Shown here piece after piece: positions 1 to 9,431 of a stretch of DNA of 47,476 nucleotides. Source of the stretch: Deltaproteobacteria bacterium. Lineage in GTDB: Bacteria > Myxococcota > JACRCW01. The position numbers and the translations under genes were made by a program. The stretch is from positions 1 to 47,476 of the forward strand of contig JACRCW010000090.1 in the NCBI GenBank assembly GCA_016218805.1, given 5' to 3'. The notes under the pieces were generated by a model, which saw nothing but the letters and a program-made list of their open reading frames with translations, was not told the origin of the DNA and did no database searches. The first letter of the stretch is position 1; each line of letters starts with the position of its first letter.

Positions 1-94
1 CCACGGGCGCCTCCTGCTCCACGCGGTACAGCCCCGCCAGCCCTGACTGCAGCGTCTCCAGCGCCGCGGCGTGGGCCGCGTGCCCGCCGCTCAC
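1..94 (-). CDS. 5' end of an unknown protein (partial)
   Basis: Only the first 31 codons are present; the gene continues past the left edge. The GTG start (92-94) overlaps the stop codon of the upstream gene at 91-93 as GTGA, the usual layout for translational coupling. The readable N-terminus is Ala/Gly-rich and then helical ([20 protein letters not shown]). There is no signal peptide and no recognisable motif. It is probably co-transcribed with the 206-residue protein gene before it. The call rests on the overlap and the open frame to the edge, so it is moderately supported. Confidence 0.55.
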   Translation of the reverse strand, partial: MSGGHAAHAAALETLQSGLAGLYRVEQEAPV

Positions 95-711
95 TGCTCC
101 ACCCCGCCGGCAAAGATGATGCCCTGCCGGCGGAGCGCGCTCCCCAGGCGCGCGCTGCCCGTTTCCAGCCACCGCTCGTAGGTGCGCAGTACGTGCTTGG
201 CGGACTGCGCCAGACCCGCGTTGAGCTGCGCCATCTCCGCCAGCAGCTCCACCAGCCGCGCGAACTTCTCCGCCAGTTCACGGAACACGTCCCGCTGCAC
301 CTGCTGCTCACGGCCCGGCAGCGCCCCGGACAGCGCCGTGTACGCACCGCCGCCCATGCTCACGTAGTACCCCACGTCAACCCGGCGGGCCTCCAGCGCA
401 TCCTGGAAGAACCCGCCGATGTACAGGGAGGAATCCGCCAGGTGCCGCAGCAGCTTCACCCGCTCCTCGCCGGTGGCCTCGGCGGCGCGCGCCATCAGCT
501 CCACCAGCGGCACCAGGTCGCGCGTGCGCGCGTCCTCAGAGGGCAGGAACAACCGGTCCGCCTGGGCAAAATCACTGAGCAGGTTGACGACGTAAAACCC
601 CGCGCCGTCCGTCAACTCCACCCTGCGTGCGGCACACAACGCATCCAACTGCTCTTTGAAGTAGCCCGCCACGCTGCCATTCACGACGATGCTGCCACCC
701 TGACCGGACAT
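91..711 (-). CDS. Conserved-looking all-helical protein of unknown function
   Basis: The product has 206 residues, with no signal peptide or membrane segment, so it is probably cytosolic. It looks mostly alpha-helical, with Leu/Ala-rich amphipathic stretches from about residue 60 to 190 and a Gly/Tyr-rich turn ([10 protein letters not shown]) near 120. I do not recognise the family. The start is well supported: a near-perfect Shine-Dalgarno AAGGAGGTGA lies at 719-728, about 7 bases before the ATG. The next gene starts inside its stop codon, so the two form a unit transcribed away from groESL. No function should be inferred from the neighbours. Confidence 0.8.
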   Translation of the reverse strand: MSGQGGSIVVNGSVAGYFKEQLDALCAARRVELTDGAGFYVVNLLSDFAQADRLFLPSEDARTRDLVPLVELMARAAEATGEERVKLLRHLADSSLYIGGFFQDALEARRVDVGYYVSMGGGAYTALSGALPGREQQVQRDVFRELAEKFARLVELLAEMAQLNAGLAQSAKHVLRTYERWLETGSARLGSALRRQGIIFAGGVEQ

Positions 712-1048
712 CCCGCCTTCACCTCCTTGAACCTCCCGCTTGGCCGCGGGGGTGCTTCCAAGACCTCGTCACGCGCCGCATGGGCGCTGGCGGAAGGCTA
801 CCAAGCCGAAGATCTTTCTTCCATTCGCAAGTCTTTGATAATTCTTGAATATCCTGTGCCACTTTGCAGCACACCCGTCTGCGCGGCATTCTGTGCGCGC
901 CATCACCAGCGTGAAAACGAGCGCAAACAGTCGAAAATATGCGAACGGAAGTCAAAGCGGTCGATCGGTCATGTCAACAGTGATTGGCTGCCAGCGCTCA
1001 TGATCTCTTGCCATCGGTGGCAGTCGACCCCACCCGGCGGCGCTCCTC

Positions 1049-1054
1049 TTGACA
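1049..1054 (+). promoter_or_regulatory. Candidate -35 box (TTGACA) for groESL
   Basis: TTGACA matches the housekeeping sigma -35 consensus exactly and sits 7 bases before the CIRCE operator. A matching -10 is not obvious: with 16-18-bp spacing the -10 would fall in the CIRCE loop (CCAATTGG), which matches TATAAT poorly. If used, HrcA bound at CIRCE would block RNA polymerase directly. Confidence 0.4.
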
Positions 1055-1060
1055 GAGTGA

Positions 1061-1087
1061 TTGGCACTCACCAATTGGGACTGCTAA
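1061..1087 (+). promoter_or_regulatory. CIRCE operator (HrcA binding site)
   Basis: TTGGCACTC, a 9-base spacer and GACTGCTAA match the CIRCE consensus TTAGCACTC-N9-GAGTGCTAA at 16 of 18 arm positions with the exact spacer length. CIRCE is bound by the repressor HrcA, whose own folding depends on GroEL, so the operator closes a feedback loop on chaperonin supply. It lies 62 bases before the groES start, in the expected orientation and position. hrcA itself is not in this window. Confidence 0.93.
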
Positions 1088-1096
1088 CAGGGCACC

Positions 1097-1104
1097 CCCC
1101 ATTT
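1097..1104 (+). promoter_or_regulatory. Possible sigma-32-type -10 box (CCCCATTT)
   Basis: CCCCATTT fits the heat-shock sigma -10 pattern CCCCATNT at every fixed position and is 45 bases before the groES start. The -35 region 16 bases upstream (ATTGGG, 1074-1079) is a weak match to CTTGAA and overlaps CIRCE. It may be chance in C-rich DNA. Confidence 0.25.
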
Positions 1105-1149
1105 GGATCCGCGCCCGGCACCGCTGGGCGGGACCGCAAGGAGCAAACC

Positions 1150-1437
1150 ATGAAGATCCGTCCGCTGCAGGACCGCGTGCTCGTCAAGCGCATCACTGAG
1201 GAAGACAAGACCAAGGGTGGCATCATCATCCCGGACACCGCCAAGGAGAAGCCGCAGCAGGCCAAGGTGGTGGCCGTGGGCAACGGCAAGATCCTGGAGA
1301 ACGGCACGGTGCGTCCGCTGGACGTGAAGGCCGGCGACACCATCCTGTTTGGCAAGTACAGCGGCAGCGAGGTCAAGATTGACGGCGAGGAGCACCTGAT
1401 CCTCCGCGAAGAGGACATCCTGGGCGTGCTGTCCTGA
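1150..1437 (+). CDS. groES: Co-chaperonin GroES
   Basis: The 95-residue product is the usual GroES size. It forms the heptameric lid that caps GroEL during ATP-driven folding in the cytosol. It opens with [12 protein letters not shown], has the mobile-loop region [16 protein letters not shown] (residues 19-34) carrying the Ile-Ile-Ile GroEL contact, and ends with the EEDILGVL strand. The ATG is chosen because AAGGAG lies 6-8 bases upstream (1138-1143) and the protein aligns from residue 1; the frame stays open upstream but is not coding. It is followed 85 bases later by groEL, and both lie behind the CIRCE operator. Confidence 0.97.
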   Translation: MKIRPLQDRVLVKRITEEDKTKGGIIIPDTAKEKPQQAKVVAVGNGKILENGTVRPLDVKAGDTILFGKYSGSEVKIDGEEHLILREEDILGVLS

Positions 1438-1522
1438 ACCGCGCCGCGCGCTCCCACGACTTTCCCAGACAGATGACCGGCGGGCGGACGCCCGCCTGTA
1501 CGCTTTCCCAAGGAGTATGAAC

Positions 1523-3160
<1,638 letters not shown>

Positions 3161-3191
3161 TTGCGCCCGCCCCCGCGGCGTGGTGACAACG

Positions 3192-3229
3192 CAAGCCCCC
3201 GGCCGGAGATGGTTCCTGCCGGGGGCTTG
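3192..3229. terminator. Bidirectional hairpin terminator after groEL
   Basis: CAAGCCCCCGGC (3192-3203) pairs perfectly with GCCGGGGGCTTG (3218-3229) around a 14-base loop, followed by GTGTTTGTTG. It lies 31 bases after the groEL stop and 14 bases before the end of the convergent protease gene, so it can serve both. The T-tract is weak, as is common in high-GC genomes. Confidence 0.8.
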
Positions 3230-3243
3230 GTGTTTGTTGCGGC

Positions 3244-5757
3244 TCAGCGACGACGGCGGCGGCCAAGGAACGCGGCGACAGCCACGCACAGCGCCGGCGG
3301 CAGACCCCCACCGGCCGACGAGCACCCGGCGGTGGCTTCATCCGGCGCATGCGGCCGGCATTGCACCGTCAGCGTGTATGCGGCGCCGGCCGCTTCCGGG
3401 TCCACGCCCACGAGGTACACGCCCCCCGCGAGGTTGTTGGCCCGCAGCTCCGACGAGGCGCCCGCCGCGACGAGGTTGTCCTGCAGCACCTCCGTGCCCG
3501 CGCCATCCAGCAGCCACGCGTGCACGCCAGCGGACGTCTCCAGGATGACGACGAGATCGTCCTTGTCGCGGATGTCCAGGCGGAAGAAGTCACGGTCATG
3601 GGCCACCAGCGCCGTGGTGGTCCCGCACGCAAGCCCCGCCGCCTGGGTGGGGTCGTTGTTGGGTTCCAGTGCGTCTTCGGCTGGCGGCGTGCCGCCGGGG
3701 TTGGCGCCCGCAGGTGTGCACCGCACGTCCAGGCGATAGGTGGCCGACGCCGCGCCCGGCGTGACCAGCAACGCCAGCCGCGCGCCCTGCGAGGTGTACC
3801 GCACCGTGCGCGCAGTGCCGGACGATTGCGCGACGATGCCGCCCTGCCCCGGCCCCGCCGCCATCTGCAGCCCAAGGTCCGGCCCGTCCGAGGTGAGCGT
3901 GCCCTCAATCACGGTACCGGCGGCGGCGGTCAGGGCGAACCAGTCCTGGTTGCCCGGCGCCGACACTCCGTCCACACCGGCGCCGCAGTTGACCGGTGAG
4001 GCTGACGCGAAGTCGTTGTTGGGCTCGCTGCCGTCCTCAGGCAGCGGCGTGGAACCGGCGGGAAGCTGGCAGTCCAGGCGCAGCGTGTAGTCGCCCGTGG
4101 CGGAATCATACGGGCGCACCAGGATGCCCACCGCGCCGCCCATGGCCGTGTAGTCCGCGGTCTCGTGCGCCGTCTCGCTCTCAGACCGGGCGACAATGCC
4201 GGCGGAGTAGGGGCTGCGCGTGAGGTACAGGTCCAGGTCACCAGCGGAGCCCACGCCGTCCAGCACGACGTGGAGCACCGTGCCCGCGGGGACGGAAAGG
4301 CGGAACCAGTCTTCGTCCCCGCTGGCCGCGTGCGCGCTGACCGCGGAGCCGCAACTGATGGCGGCGCCGGCATCCCAGCTGTTGTTGGGTTCAAACGGAT
4401 CCGTTCCGGTGGGCGGTGTGGTGCCGCCGCCCGACGAGGACGACGACGACGAGGAAGACGTGGAGGAGCCGCCGCCCGCCACCGCGGCGAGCAGCGTATC
4501 CGCGCGCACGGCCACCTTCCCCTGGCAGTTGGCGCACGCGGCGCCCGTCTGCTGCATGAGTGACACAATCTCCGCGCGCGTGGCCGCCGGGCGCACCGCC
4601 TGCACCAGCGAGATGATGCCCGTGACGTGGGGCGCCGCCATGGAGGTGCCCTCGTAGTACGCGTACTCGTTGGTACCGGGTCCCAACGCCGACAGGATGC
4701 CGTTGCGCTCGCCCTGGGACATGTCGCCCCCCGGCGCCACGATGCCGATCTCACTGCCGAACGACGAGTACGCGGTCAGCGGGCGGGTGCTGCCCGGCCC
4801 GTGCGCCGCCACGGCGACCGCCCCGCTGCAGTTGGCCGGGCTGCCCACCGCGCCGCCGTCATTGCCGGACGCCACCACGAACACCACGCCGCGCGCGTTG
4901 ATTGCGTCAATCACTTCCTGTTCATAGCTGCTGCACGCGCCGTAGCCGCCGAGGCTCAGGTTCATCACGGACACCTGGTCCCCGCCGAGGGCCGGCACGC
5001 CCTGCACCGCCATCCCGGCCAGCCACGCCGCGCCCTCCAGGATGTCTGACAGGGACCCGCCGCACCGGCCCATGGCGCGCACGGTGACCAGGCGCGCGCC
5101 CCAGTTGAGCCCGGCAATGCCCGCGCTGTTGTTGGTGGCTGCCAGGATGGTGCCGGAAACATGGGTGCCATGGAAGCTGGACGGCTCAAAGCCCTGCCCG
5201 CAATCCGCGCCGTCGCCGGGGTCGTTGTAGTCGGCGTCGCGCCCGTCGCCGTCGTTGGCAATGTCGGTGTCGGAGATGAAGTCGTACCCGGCCTGGTCCT
5301 TGGAAGACAGTTCCTGGTGCTGGCGGATGATGCCGGTGTCCACCACGCCCACGCGCTGATCCGCAGTTCCCGTGGTGACGTCCCAGGCGGCCTCCATTCC
5401 CAGCGCGCCCAGGTCCCACTGCAGGTCAACGTGCGGGTCCGTGGCGGTGGCAAACGGCCGGTACCAACGGTCGGCCACGGCGCCGACGACACCGGGGTCC
5501 GCGGCGAGCCGGCGAATCAGCGCCGCGGTGTCGTCCTCGGTGGGCGCGGCCTTGGCGTCACCTGCGGGGCGCACCTGGTAAAGGCTCCAACCCAGCAGCA
5601 GCGGGCGCACCGGGCGCAGCGCCACGCCCGAGGTCTTCTCCACCAGTGCTTCCGTGCCCGCGGCGGCCAGCCGCACAATGGCGCGGCCGGCGACCTGCTG
5701 GCGCGGGGCGGCAGCTGCGAGCGAACTGACCAGGACCAGGGCAACGGCGAGAACCAT
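3244..5757 (-). CDS. Secreted subtilisin-like serine protease, MYXO-CTERM
   Basis: An 837-residue exported S8 protease. The start at 5757 is chosen because GGAGG lies 8 bases upstream and the protein then opens with a signal peptide (VLAVALVLVSSLAAAA). The catalytic triad is intact: Asp140 (VGVVDTG), His196 (HGTHVSGT) and Ser372 (GTSMAAPHV), with Asn299 (ASGND) as oxyanion residue. Residues 20-100 look like an inhibitor-type propeptide. A Ser/Gly-rich linker (about 425-445) leads to three repeated PPC-like beta domains, each introduced by an EPNN motif. The C-terminus (GCSSAGGG, hydrophobic stretch, RRRRR) has the MYXO-CTERM layout, which implies sorting to the outer envelope. Likely role: digestion of external protein. 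It is convergent with groESL. Confidence 0.93.
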   Translation of the reverse strand: MVLAVALVLVSSLAAAAPRQQVAGRAIVRLAAAGTEALVEKTSGVALRPVRPLLLGWSLYQVRPAGDAKAAPTEDDTAALIRRLAADPGVVGAVADRWYRPFATATDPHVDLQWDLGALGMEAAWDVTTGTADQRVGVVDTGIIRQHQELSSKDQAGYDFISDTDIANDGDGRDADYNDPGDGADCGQGFEPSSFHGTHVSGTILAATNNSAGIAGLNWGARLVTVRAMGRCGGSLSDILEGAAWLAGMAVQGVPALGGDQVSVMNLSLGGYGACSSYEQEVIDAINARGVVFVVASGNDGGAVGSPANCSGAVAVAAHGPGSTRPLTAYSSFGSEIGIVAPGGDMSQGERNGILSALGPGTNEYAYYEGTSMAAPHVTGIISLVQAVRPAATRAEIVSLMQQTGAACANCQGKVAVRADTLLAAVAGGGSSTSSSSSSSSSGGGTTPPTGTDPFEPNNSWDAGAAISCGSAVSAHAASGDEDWFRLSVPAGTVLHVVLDGVGSAGDLDLYLTRSPYSAGIVARSESETAHETADYTAMGGAVGILVRPYDSATGDYTLRLDCQLPAGSTPLPEDGSEPNNDFASASPVNCGAGVDGVSAPGNQDWFALTAAAGTVIEGTLTSDGPDLGLQMAAGPGQGGIVAQSSGTARTVRYTSQGARLALLVTPGAASATYRLDVRCTPAGANPGGTPPAEDALEPNNDPTQAAGLACGTTTALVAHDRDFFRLDIRDKDDLVVILETSAGVHAWLLDGAGTEVLQDNLVAAGASSELRANNLAGGVYLVGVDPEAAGAAYTLTVQCRPHAPDEATAGCSSAGGGLPPALCVAVAAFLGRRRRR

Positions 5758-5937
5758 GGGCGCGCCTCCACGTGGCAGGTGGAAGCGTGGCGGTCCGCCC
5801 GGGGTGCGCCAATGGGCGACCGGCGGATGCTCCAAGGTGGGATACGGGGAAGGGAGGGGAAATTCCGCTGTGTCCACGGGAAGAAAGCGCGGTCACGCGG
5901 GAGGGTCGGTTGATCGGCGGACGCCGCCGCGCGGCCG

Positions 5938-6633
5938 TCACTGCAGCGCGGTGAGCGTGATGTTGCCCTTCTTGGTGGCCACTTCAACGGTCACGTCGTC
6001 ACCGTTGCCCAGGTCACCCTGGACGGCCTGCGGGTGTGTGACGCCGTTGGTGAGCGGCAGGTCCACCACGTCAATGCTGCCGTCGTCCGTGGCGGCCTTC
6101 ACCGTGGCGTTCAGCGTGGCGGGGATCTCCACAACGATGTCCCCGTCCTCCGAGGCGACCTGGAGCTTGCGGCCGTCCTCGTCACTGCAATCCGCGCTCA
6201 GGCTGGTGGAGACATGGATGTTCCCCTTTTGCGTGGCCACCTGCGCGCCCACGGCCATCCCCACCACGTCAATGTTCCCTTCGGAGGCGGCAACCTGCAG
6301 GAGGAGGTTGGACGGGACAATGAGCTCCACGCCGCGGTCCGCGCCGTCCCACTGACCGGCAATCTGCAGCGTGTCATCGCCCTGGATGGCAACGAGCTGG
6401 CCCTGCATCTCTTCCCCGGCGGGCTGCAGCGGCACGACGGTCACTTCCGTGGCTCCGTCGCGACCGATGACCACGACGCGGCCACCGTCCACCGCCAGCT
6501 CCAGGTGCAGCAGGCCCGCTGCGGGGAACTCCGTGCGTTCCGAGATGAACTTCACCGCGCCGCCGAAGTCACCACCGCACGCCATGATGGACGCCACCGC
6601 CAAGCCCAGTCCCAGCACCGCGATCCTGTTCAT
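5938..6633 (-). CDS. Lipoprotein with DUF4097-like beta-solenoid domain
   Basis: A 231-residue lipoprotein. The signal peptide ends at lipobox IMAC (Cys19), and AGGAGG stands 6 bases before the ATG. The body consists of short beta repeats ending in G-N/D-I-x-V (SEGNIDVVG, QKGNIHVST, EDGDIVVEI, DDGSIDVVD, KKGNITLTA), typical of DUF4097/adhesin-like right-handed beta-helix proteins found at cell surfaces. No enzyme motif is visible. It lies 180 bases upstream of the subtilase gene on the same strand and may be co-transcribed with it, but the gap is long. The ligand or role is unknown. Confidence 0.82.
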   Translation of the reverse strand: MNRIAVLGLGLAVASIMACGGDFGGAVKFISERTEFPAAGLLHLELAVDGGRVVVIGRDGATEVTVVPLQPAGEEMQGQLVAIQGDDTLQIAGQWDGADRGVELIVPSNLLLQVAASEGNIDVVGMAVGAQVATQKGNIHVSTSLSADCSDEDGRKLQVASEDGDIVVEIPATLNATVKAATDDGSIDVVDLPLTNGVTHPQAVQGDLGNGDDVTVEVATKKGNITLTALQ

Positions 6634-6823
6634 TGCTGCCTCCTGTGTGACGCGGGAGCAGAGCAAGGCGCGCGCCACGCCGCCGCGCGCGGTGGAACGC
6701 GGAGTTCCCGCACGCAGGCGTGGCGCCGCGTTGACAGCTGTGAACCACGGCTGACGCCCGAGGCGCCGGCCGCGGTTGTTGCCGCGGCGGGGACGCGTGC
6801 CTGCGCGTGCTAGAGGGCGGCCC

Positions 6824-7693
6824 ATGCAGACGGTGCTGGAAGAGTTGGTGAAGCTGCTGGCGCTGGAACGGATTGAGGAGAACCTGTTCCGCGGGCAGTC
6901 GCAGGACCTGGGCTGGGGAACGGTGTTCGGCGGACAGGTGCTGGGGCAGGCGCTGTCCGCCGCGGTGCGCACGGTGCCGCCTGAGCGGCTGGTGCACTCG
7001 CTGCAGGCGTATTTCCTCCGCCCCGGCGGCGTGACCGCGCCCATTGTCTACGACGTGGATCGCATCCGCGATGGATCATCTTTCACCACGCGCAAGGTGG
7101 TGGCCATCCAGCACGGCCGGGCCATCTTCAACCTGGCAGCAAGCTTCCAGAAGCCGGAGGAGGGTCTTGAACACCAGGACCTGATGCCGGAGGTGCCGCC
7201 ACCGGAAGCGGTCCCCACGGAGCAGGAGCGGCTGGCCGCGCACGCGCAGAAGCTCCCTGAGCCCATCCGCGAACGGGCGCTGGCAGCGCGACCGTTTGAG
7301 ATGCGTGCGGTGGAGGACGACGATCCGGTGCAGCCGGCGTCCCAGCCGCCGCGGCGCGCCGTGTGGCTGCGCACCACCCACCAGCTCCCGGATGATCCGG
7401 GCGTGCACCACGCGCTGCTCGCGTACGCGTCGGACTACTCGTTCCTGACGACGTCACTGCGGCCGCACGGCGTCAACTGGCTCACCCCGGGCATGCAGGT
7501 GGCCAGCCTGGACCACGTCATGTGGTTCCACCCGCCCTTCCGCGCGGACGAGTGGCTGCTGCACGTGATGGAGAGCCCGCGCGCCACGGGTGCACGCGGC
7601 CTGGTGCGGGGGCGGGTGTTCTCGCGCGACGGGCGGTTGGTGGCGACGACCGCCCAGGAAGGGCTGATCCGCCGTCACCCTCTGTCACCGTGA
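6824..7693 (+). CDS. tesB: Acyl-CoA thioesterase II
   Basis: A 289-residue double-hotdog thioesterase that hydrolyses medium- and long-chain acyl-CoA to free acid and CoA. It aligns end to end with E. coli TesB (286 residues). Conserved blocks are LFRGQSQDLG, VFGGQVLGQAL, SLQAYFLRPG, DHVMWFHPPF and AQEGLIR. The catalytic positions keep the E. coli numbering: Asp204, Ser228 (Thr in E. coli, hydroxyl retained) and Gln278. The start at 6824 follows GAGGG and matches the family N-terminus; an upstream in-frame ATG at 6776 adds only an Arg-rich extension. It is divergent from the lipoprotein gene (190-bp gap). A link to the distant fadIJ genes is functional only. Confidence 0.93.
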   Translation: MQTVLEELVKLLALERIEENLFRGQSQDLGWGTVFGGQVLGQALSAAVRTVPPERLVHSLQAYFLRPGGVTAPIVYDVDRIRDGSSFTTRKVVAIQHGRAIFNLAASFQKPEEGLEHQDLMPEVPPPEAVPTEQERLAAHAQKLPEPIRERALAARPFEMRAVEDDDPVQPASQPPRRAVWLRTTHQLPDDPGVHHALLAYASDYSFLTTSLRPHGVNWLTPGMQVASLDHVMWFHPPFRADEWLLHVMESPRATGARGLVRGRVFSRDGRLVATTAQEGLIRRHPLSP

Positions 7694-7804
7694 CCGCCAG
7701 CCTTTGCCCGGCGCCGCGGGCTTGACGTGGGCACCGACGTCAGAAACGCTGGCGCGGCCGCCGCCCCCCCTCCGGTGGATTCCGGCGGCACCCGGGCAAA
7801 ATCC

Positions 7805-9427
7805 ATGGCCAAGCACTCCCACCGTCCCAGGCACAAGGGCACGCGCCCAAAGCTCCCCGCGTTCGTCGCACCGCTCGCCTCGCTGGAATTCCACCCGCCG
7901 GACACGGCGGTCCTGCAGGCGCTCGTCGATCTTGAGGACGCGTTCGGGTTTGTGTTCCCGGCCGAGGCCCGGCGCGCGCTGGTGGGCCAGCACGCGTTCA
8001 CGCTGCAGGGCGGCGGCATGGAACCGCTGCGTGGCGACGCTCTGCGACGGCTCAACGGGCTGGCTCCCGGGTCAGCTGCCGACGCCACGGCCTGGGCAAC
8101 CAGCCGGCTGGGGTTGTTGGTGGTTGCCGCGGATGACGCCGGCAATCGGCTGTGCCTGGACGTGCTGGATCCGTCCGGCGCGGCGCCGGTGTACCTGTGC
8201 ACGGCGCGCATGGGCCTGGCGGCCTCCGCCACGCCCGCGTTCCCGTGCGGGACAGACCTGTTGCACGCATGGGCGCTGTACACGGCGGGCGCGGAAGCAC
8301 GGCAGGCCGCGGAGGACGTGGAGCGGCTGGGCCGCGAGCTGGAAGCGCTGCGCAAGCGCCGCCCGTCCGTGACGGCGGGCCGGGACGAAGCGCTGGCGCG
8401 GCTGCAGGCGGCGTTTGGCGGTGCGCGCGAGGCGGACACCGGGCCCGCGCCGACGGCGGAGGACGAGAGCCGCATGGCCGGCGAGCTGGAGGCCGCGCGC
8501 GAAAAGCACAAGCGGCTGTGGATGCCGTTCATGGAGCAGTTCAGCCGCTGGCCGGTGTACTGGCGTCTGCTGTGGAACGGACCCAACAGCCTCACGTTCC
8601 AGACGGAGGTGCTGGACCAGCCGCTGGTGGACGCGTGGCGCAACGTATTCCCGCTGGCGGGCCACCTGGTGGAGGGACGGGTGGAGGCGCTCCGCTCGGA
8701 GCTGACCCAGCGGGAACCGCGTGGGCGGGCCGCGCTGGCGTTTGCCGAGGCGCACCTCAAGGTGGGTGACGAGGCGGCCGCGCGGGCCGCGCTGGCCGCG
8801 TGGGATGCCGCAGGCCTGGGACCGCGCCCGGCGCGCGCGCGCCGCCTGCTGGACACCACCGCCCCCGCCACGGCGCCCACCGGCGACACCGACGTGCCGG
8901 TGGACTGGCCCGCCGAGCTGCAGCTCTCCCGCAAGGCGGCGGACCGGTTTCTTTCTGCGGTGGGCGCGCAGTTTGCGCACGACCTGCGGCACCACGGCAC
9001 CACCAACGTGCTGGGCGCCACCAAGGCCGCCGTGCGCAAGGACGCGCACGGCAGGAACATTGTGGAGGCGGGGCTGGGGCACGTGCCGTTGGAGGTCCGC
9101 AAGGCGCTGTTTGAGGGGCGCCCGGTGGAGCTGCCGCATGAGTTCCTGCGCGCGCTCAACCGCGAACTCACGCGGCGCCTGCACCAACCGGGGCGCGCGG
9201 TGGACCGCGTGCTCACGCGCCTGCGGCTGGTGGTGGAGCGCCACGTGAACGCGCGCACGCCGCTGGTGGTCCCGCACGTGGGCGCCTTCCGCGTGAAGAA
9301 TGAGCCCGCGCCCAACGGGCAGAGCCGTTTCTACCTGTTGTTTGACCCGGCGCCCGCGCTGGTGGCCGCGGCACAGCACCACGTGGTGCATGAGGTCAGC
9401 ACGCGCCTGGACGACGCGGTGTTCTGA
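7805..9427 (+). CDS. SMI1/KNR4-like protein with possible HU-like C-terminal domain
   Basis: A 540-residue cytosolic protein. Residues about 25-140 resemble an SMI1/KNR4 fold: an ELEDAFGF-type helix, FPAEARRALV, then LLVVAADDAGNRLCLDVLDPSG. In that family these proteins act as immunity proteins or adaptors. A helical region with heptads (about 165-260) and an Ala-rich linker follow. Residues about 385-520 end with VVPHVGAFRVKNEPAPNG, recalling the HU/IHF arm-strand pattern (GFGTF followed by basic residues), preceded by helices. The HU assignment is my inference from pattern alone. ATG 7805 is preferred; a GTG at 7727 would add 26 low-complexity residues, and neither has a strong ribosome site. 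Its stop is 4 bases from the end of the convergent receptor gene. Confidence 0.6.
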   Translation: MAKHSHRPRHKGTRPKLPAFVAPLASLEFHPPDTAVLQALVDLEDAFGFVFPAEARRALVGQHAFTLQGGGMEPLRGDALRRLNGLAPGSAADATAWATSRLGLLVVAADDAGNRLCLDVLDPSGAAPVYLCTARMGLAASATPAFPCGTDLLHAWALYTAGAEARQAAEDVERLGRELEALRKRRPSVTAGRDEALARLQAAFGGAREADTGPAPTAEDESRMAGELEAAREKHKRLWMPFMEQFSRWPVYWRLLWNGPNSLTFQTEVLDQPLVDAWRNVFPLAGHLVEGRVEALRSELTQREPRGRAALAFAEAHLKVGDEAAARAALAAWDAAGLGPRPARARRLLDTTAPATAPTGDTDVPVDWPAELQLSRKAADRFLSAVGAQFAHDLRHHGTTNVLGATKAAVRKDAHGRNIVEAGLGHVPLEVRKALFEGRPVELPHEFLRALNRELTRRLHQPGRAVDRVLTRLRLVVERHVNARTPLVVPHVGAFRVKNEPAPNGQSRFYLLFDPAPALVAAAQHHVVHEVSTRLDDAVF

Positions 9428-9431
9428 ACCC

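Larger units (their letters stand above)
712..1149. other. Divergent intergenic region upstream of groESL
   Basis: This 438-bp non-coding region lies between a minus-strand gene and groES. It is the most AT-rich stretch in this part of the window, especially 810-860 and 905-955. Besides the CIRCE operator it holds three short dyads: GATAATTC/GAATATC (837-853), TGGC-T-GCCA (985-993) and TGCCA-N4-TGGCA (1009-1022). None of these matches an operator I can name. Longer open frames crossing it carry no ribosome site or recognisable protein, and I treat them as chance. Confidence 0.6.
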
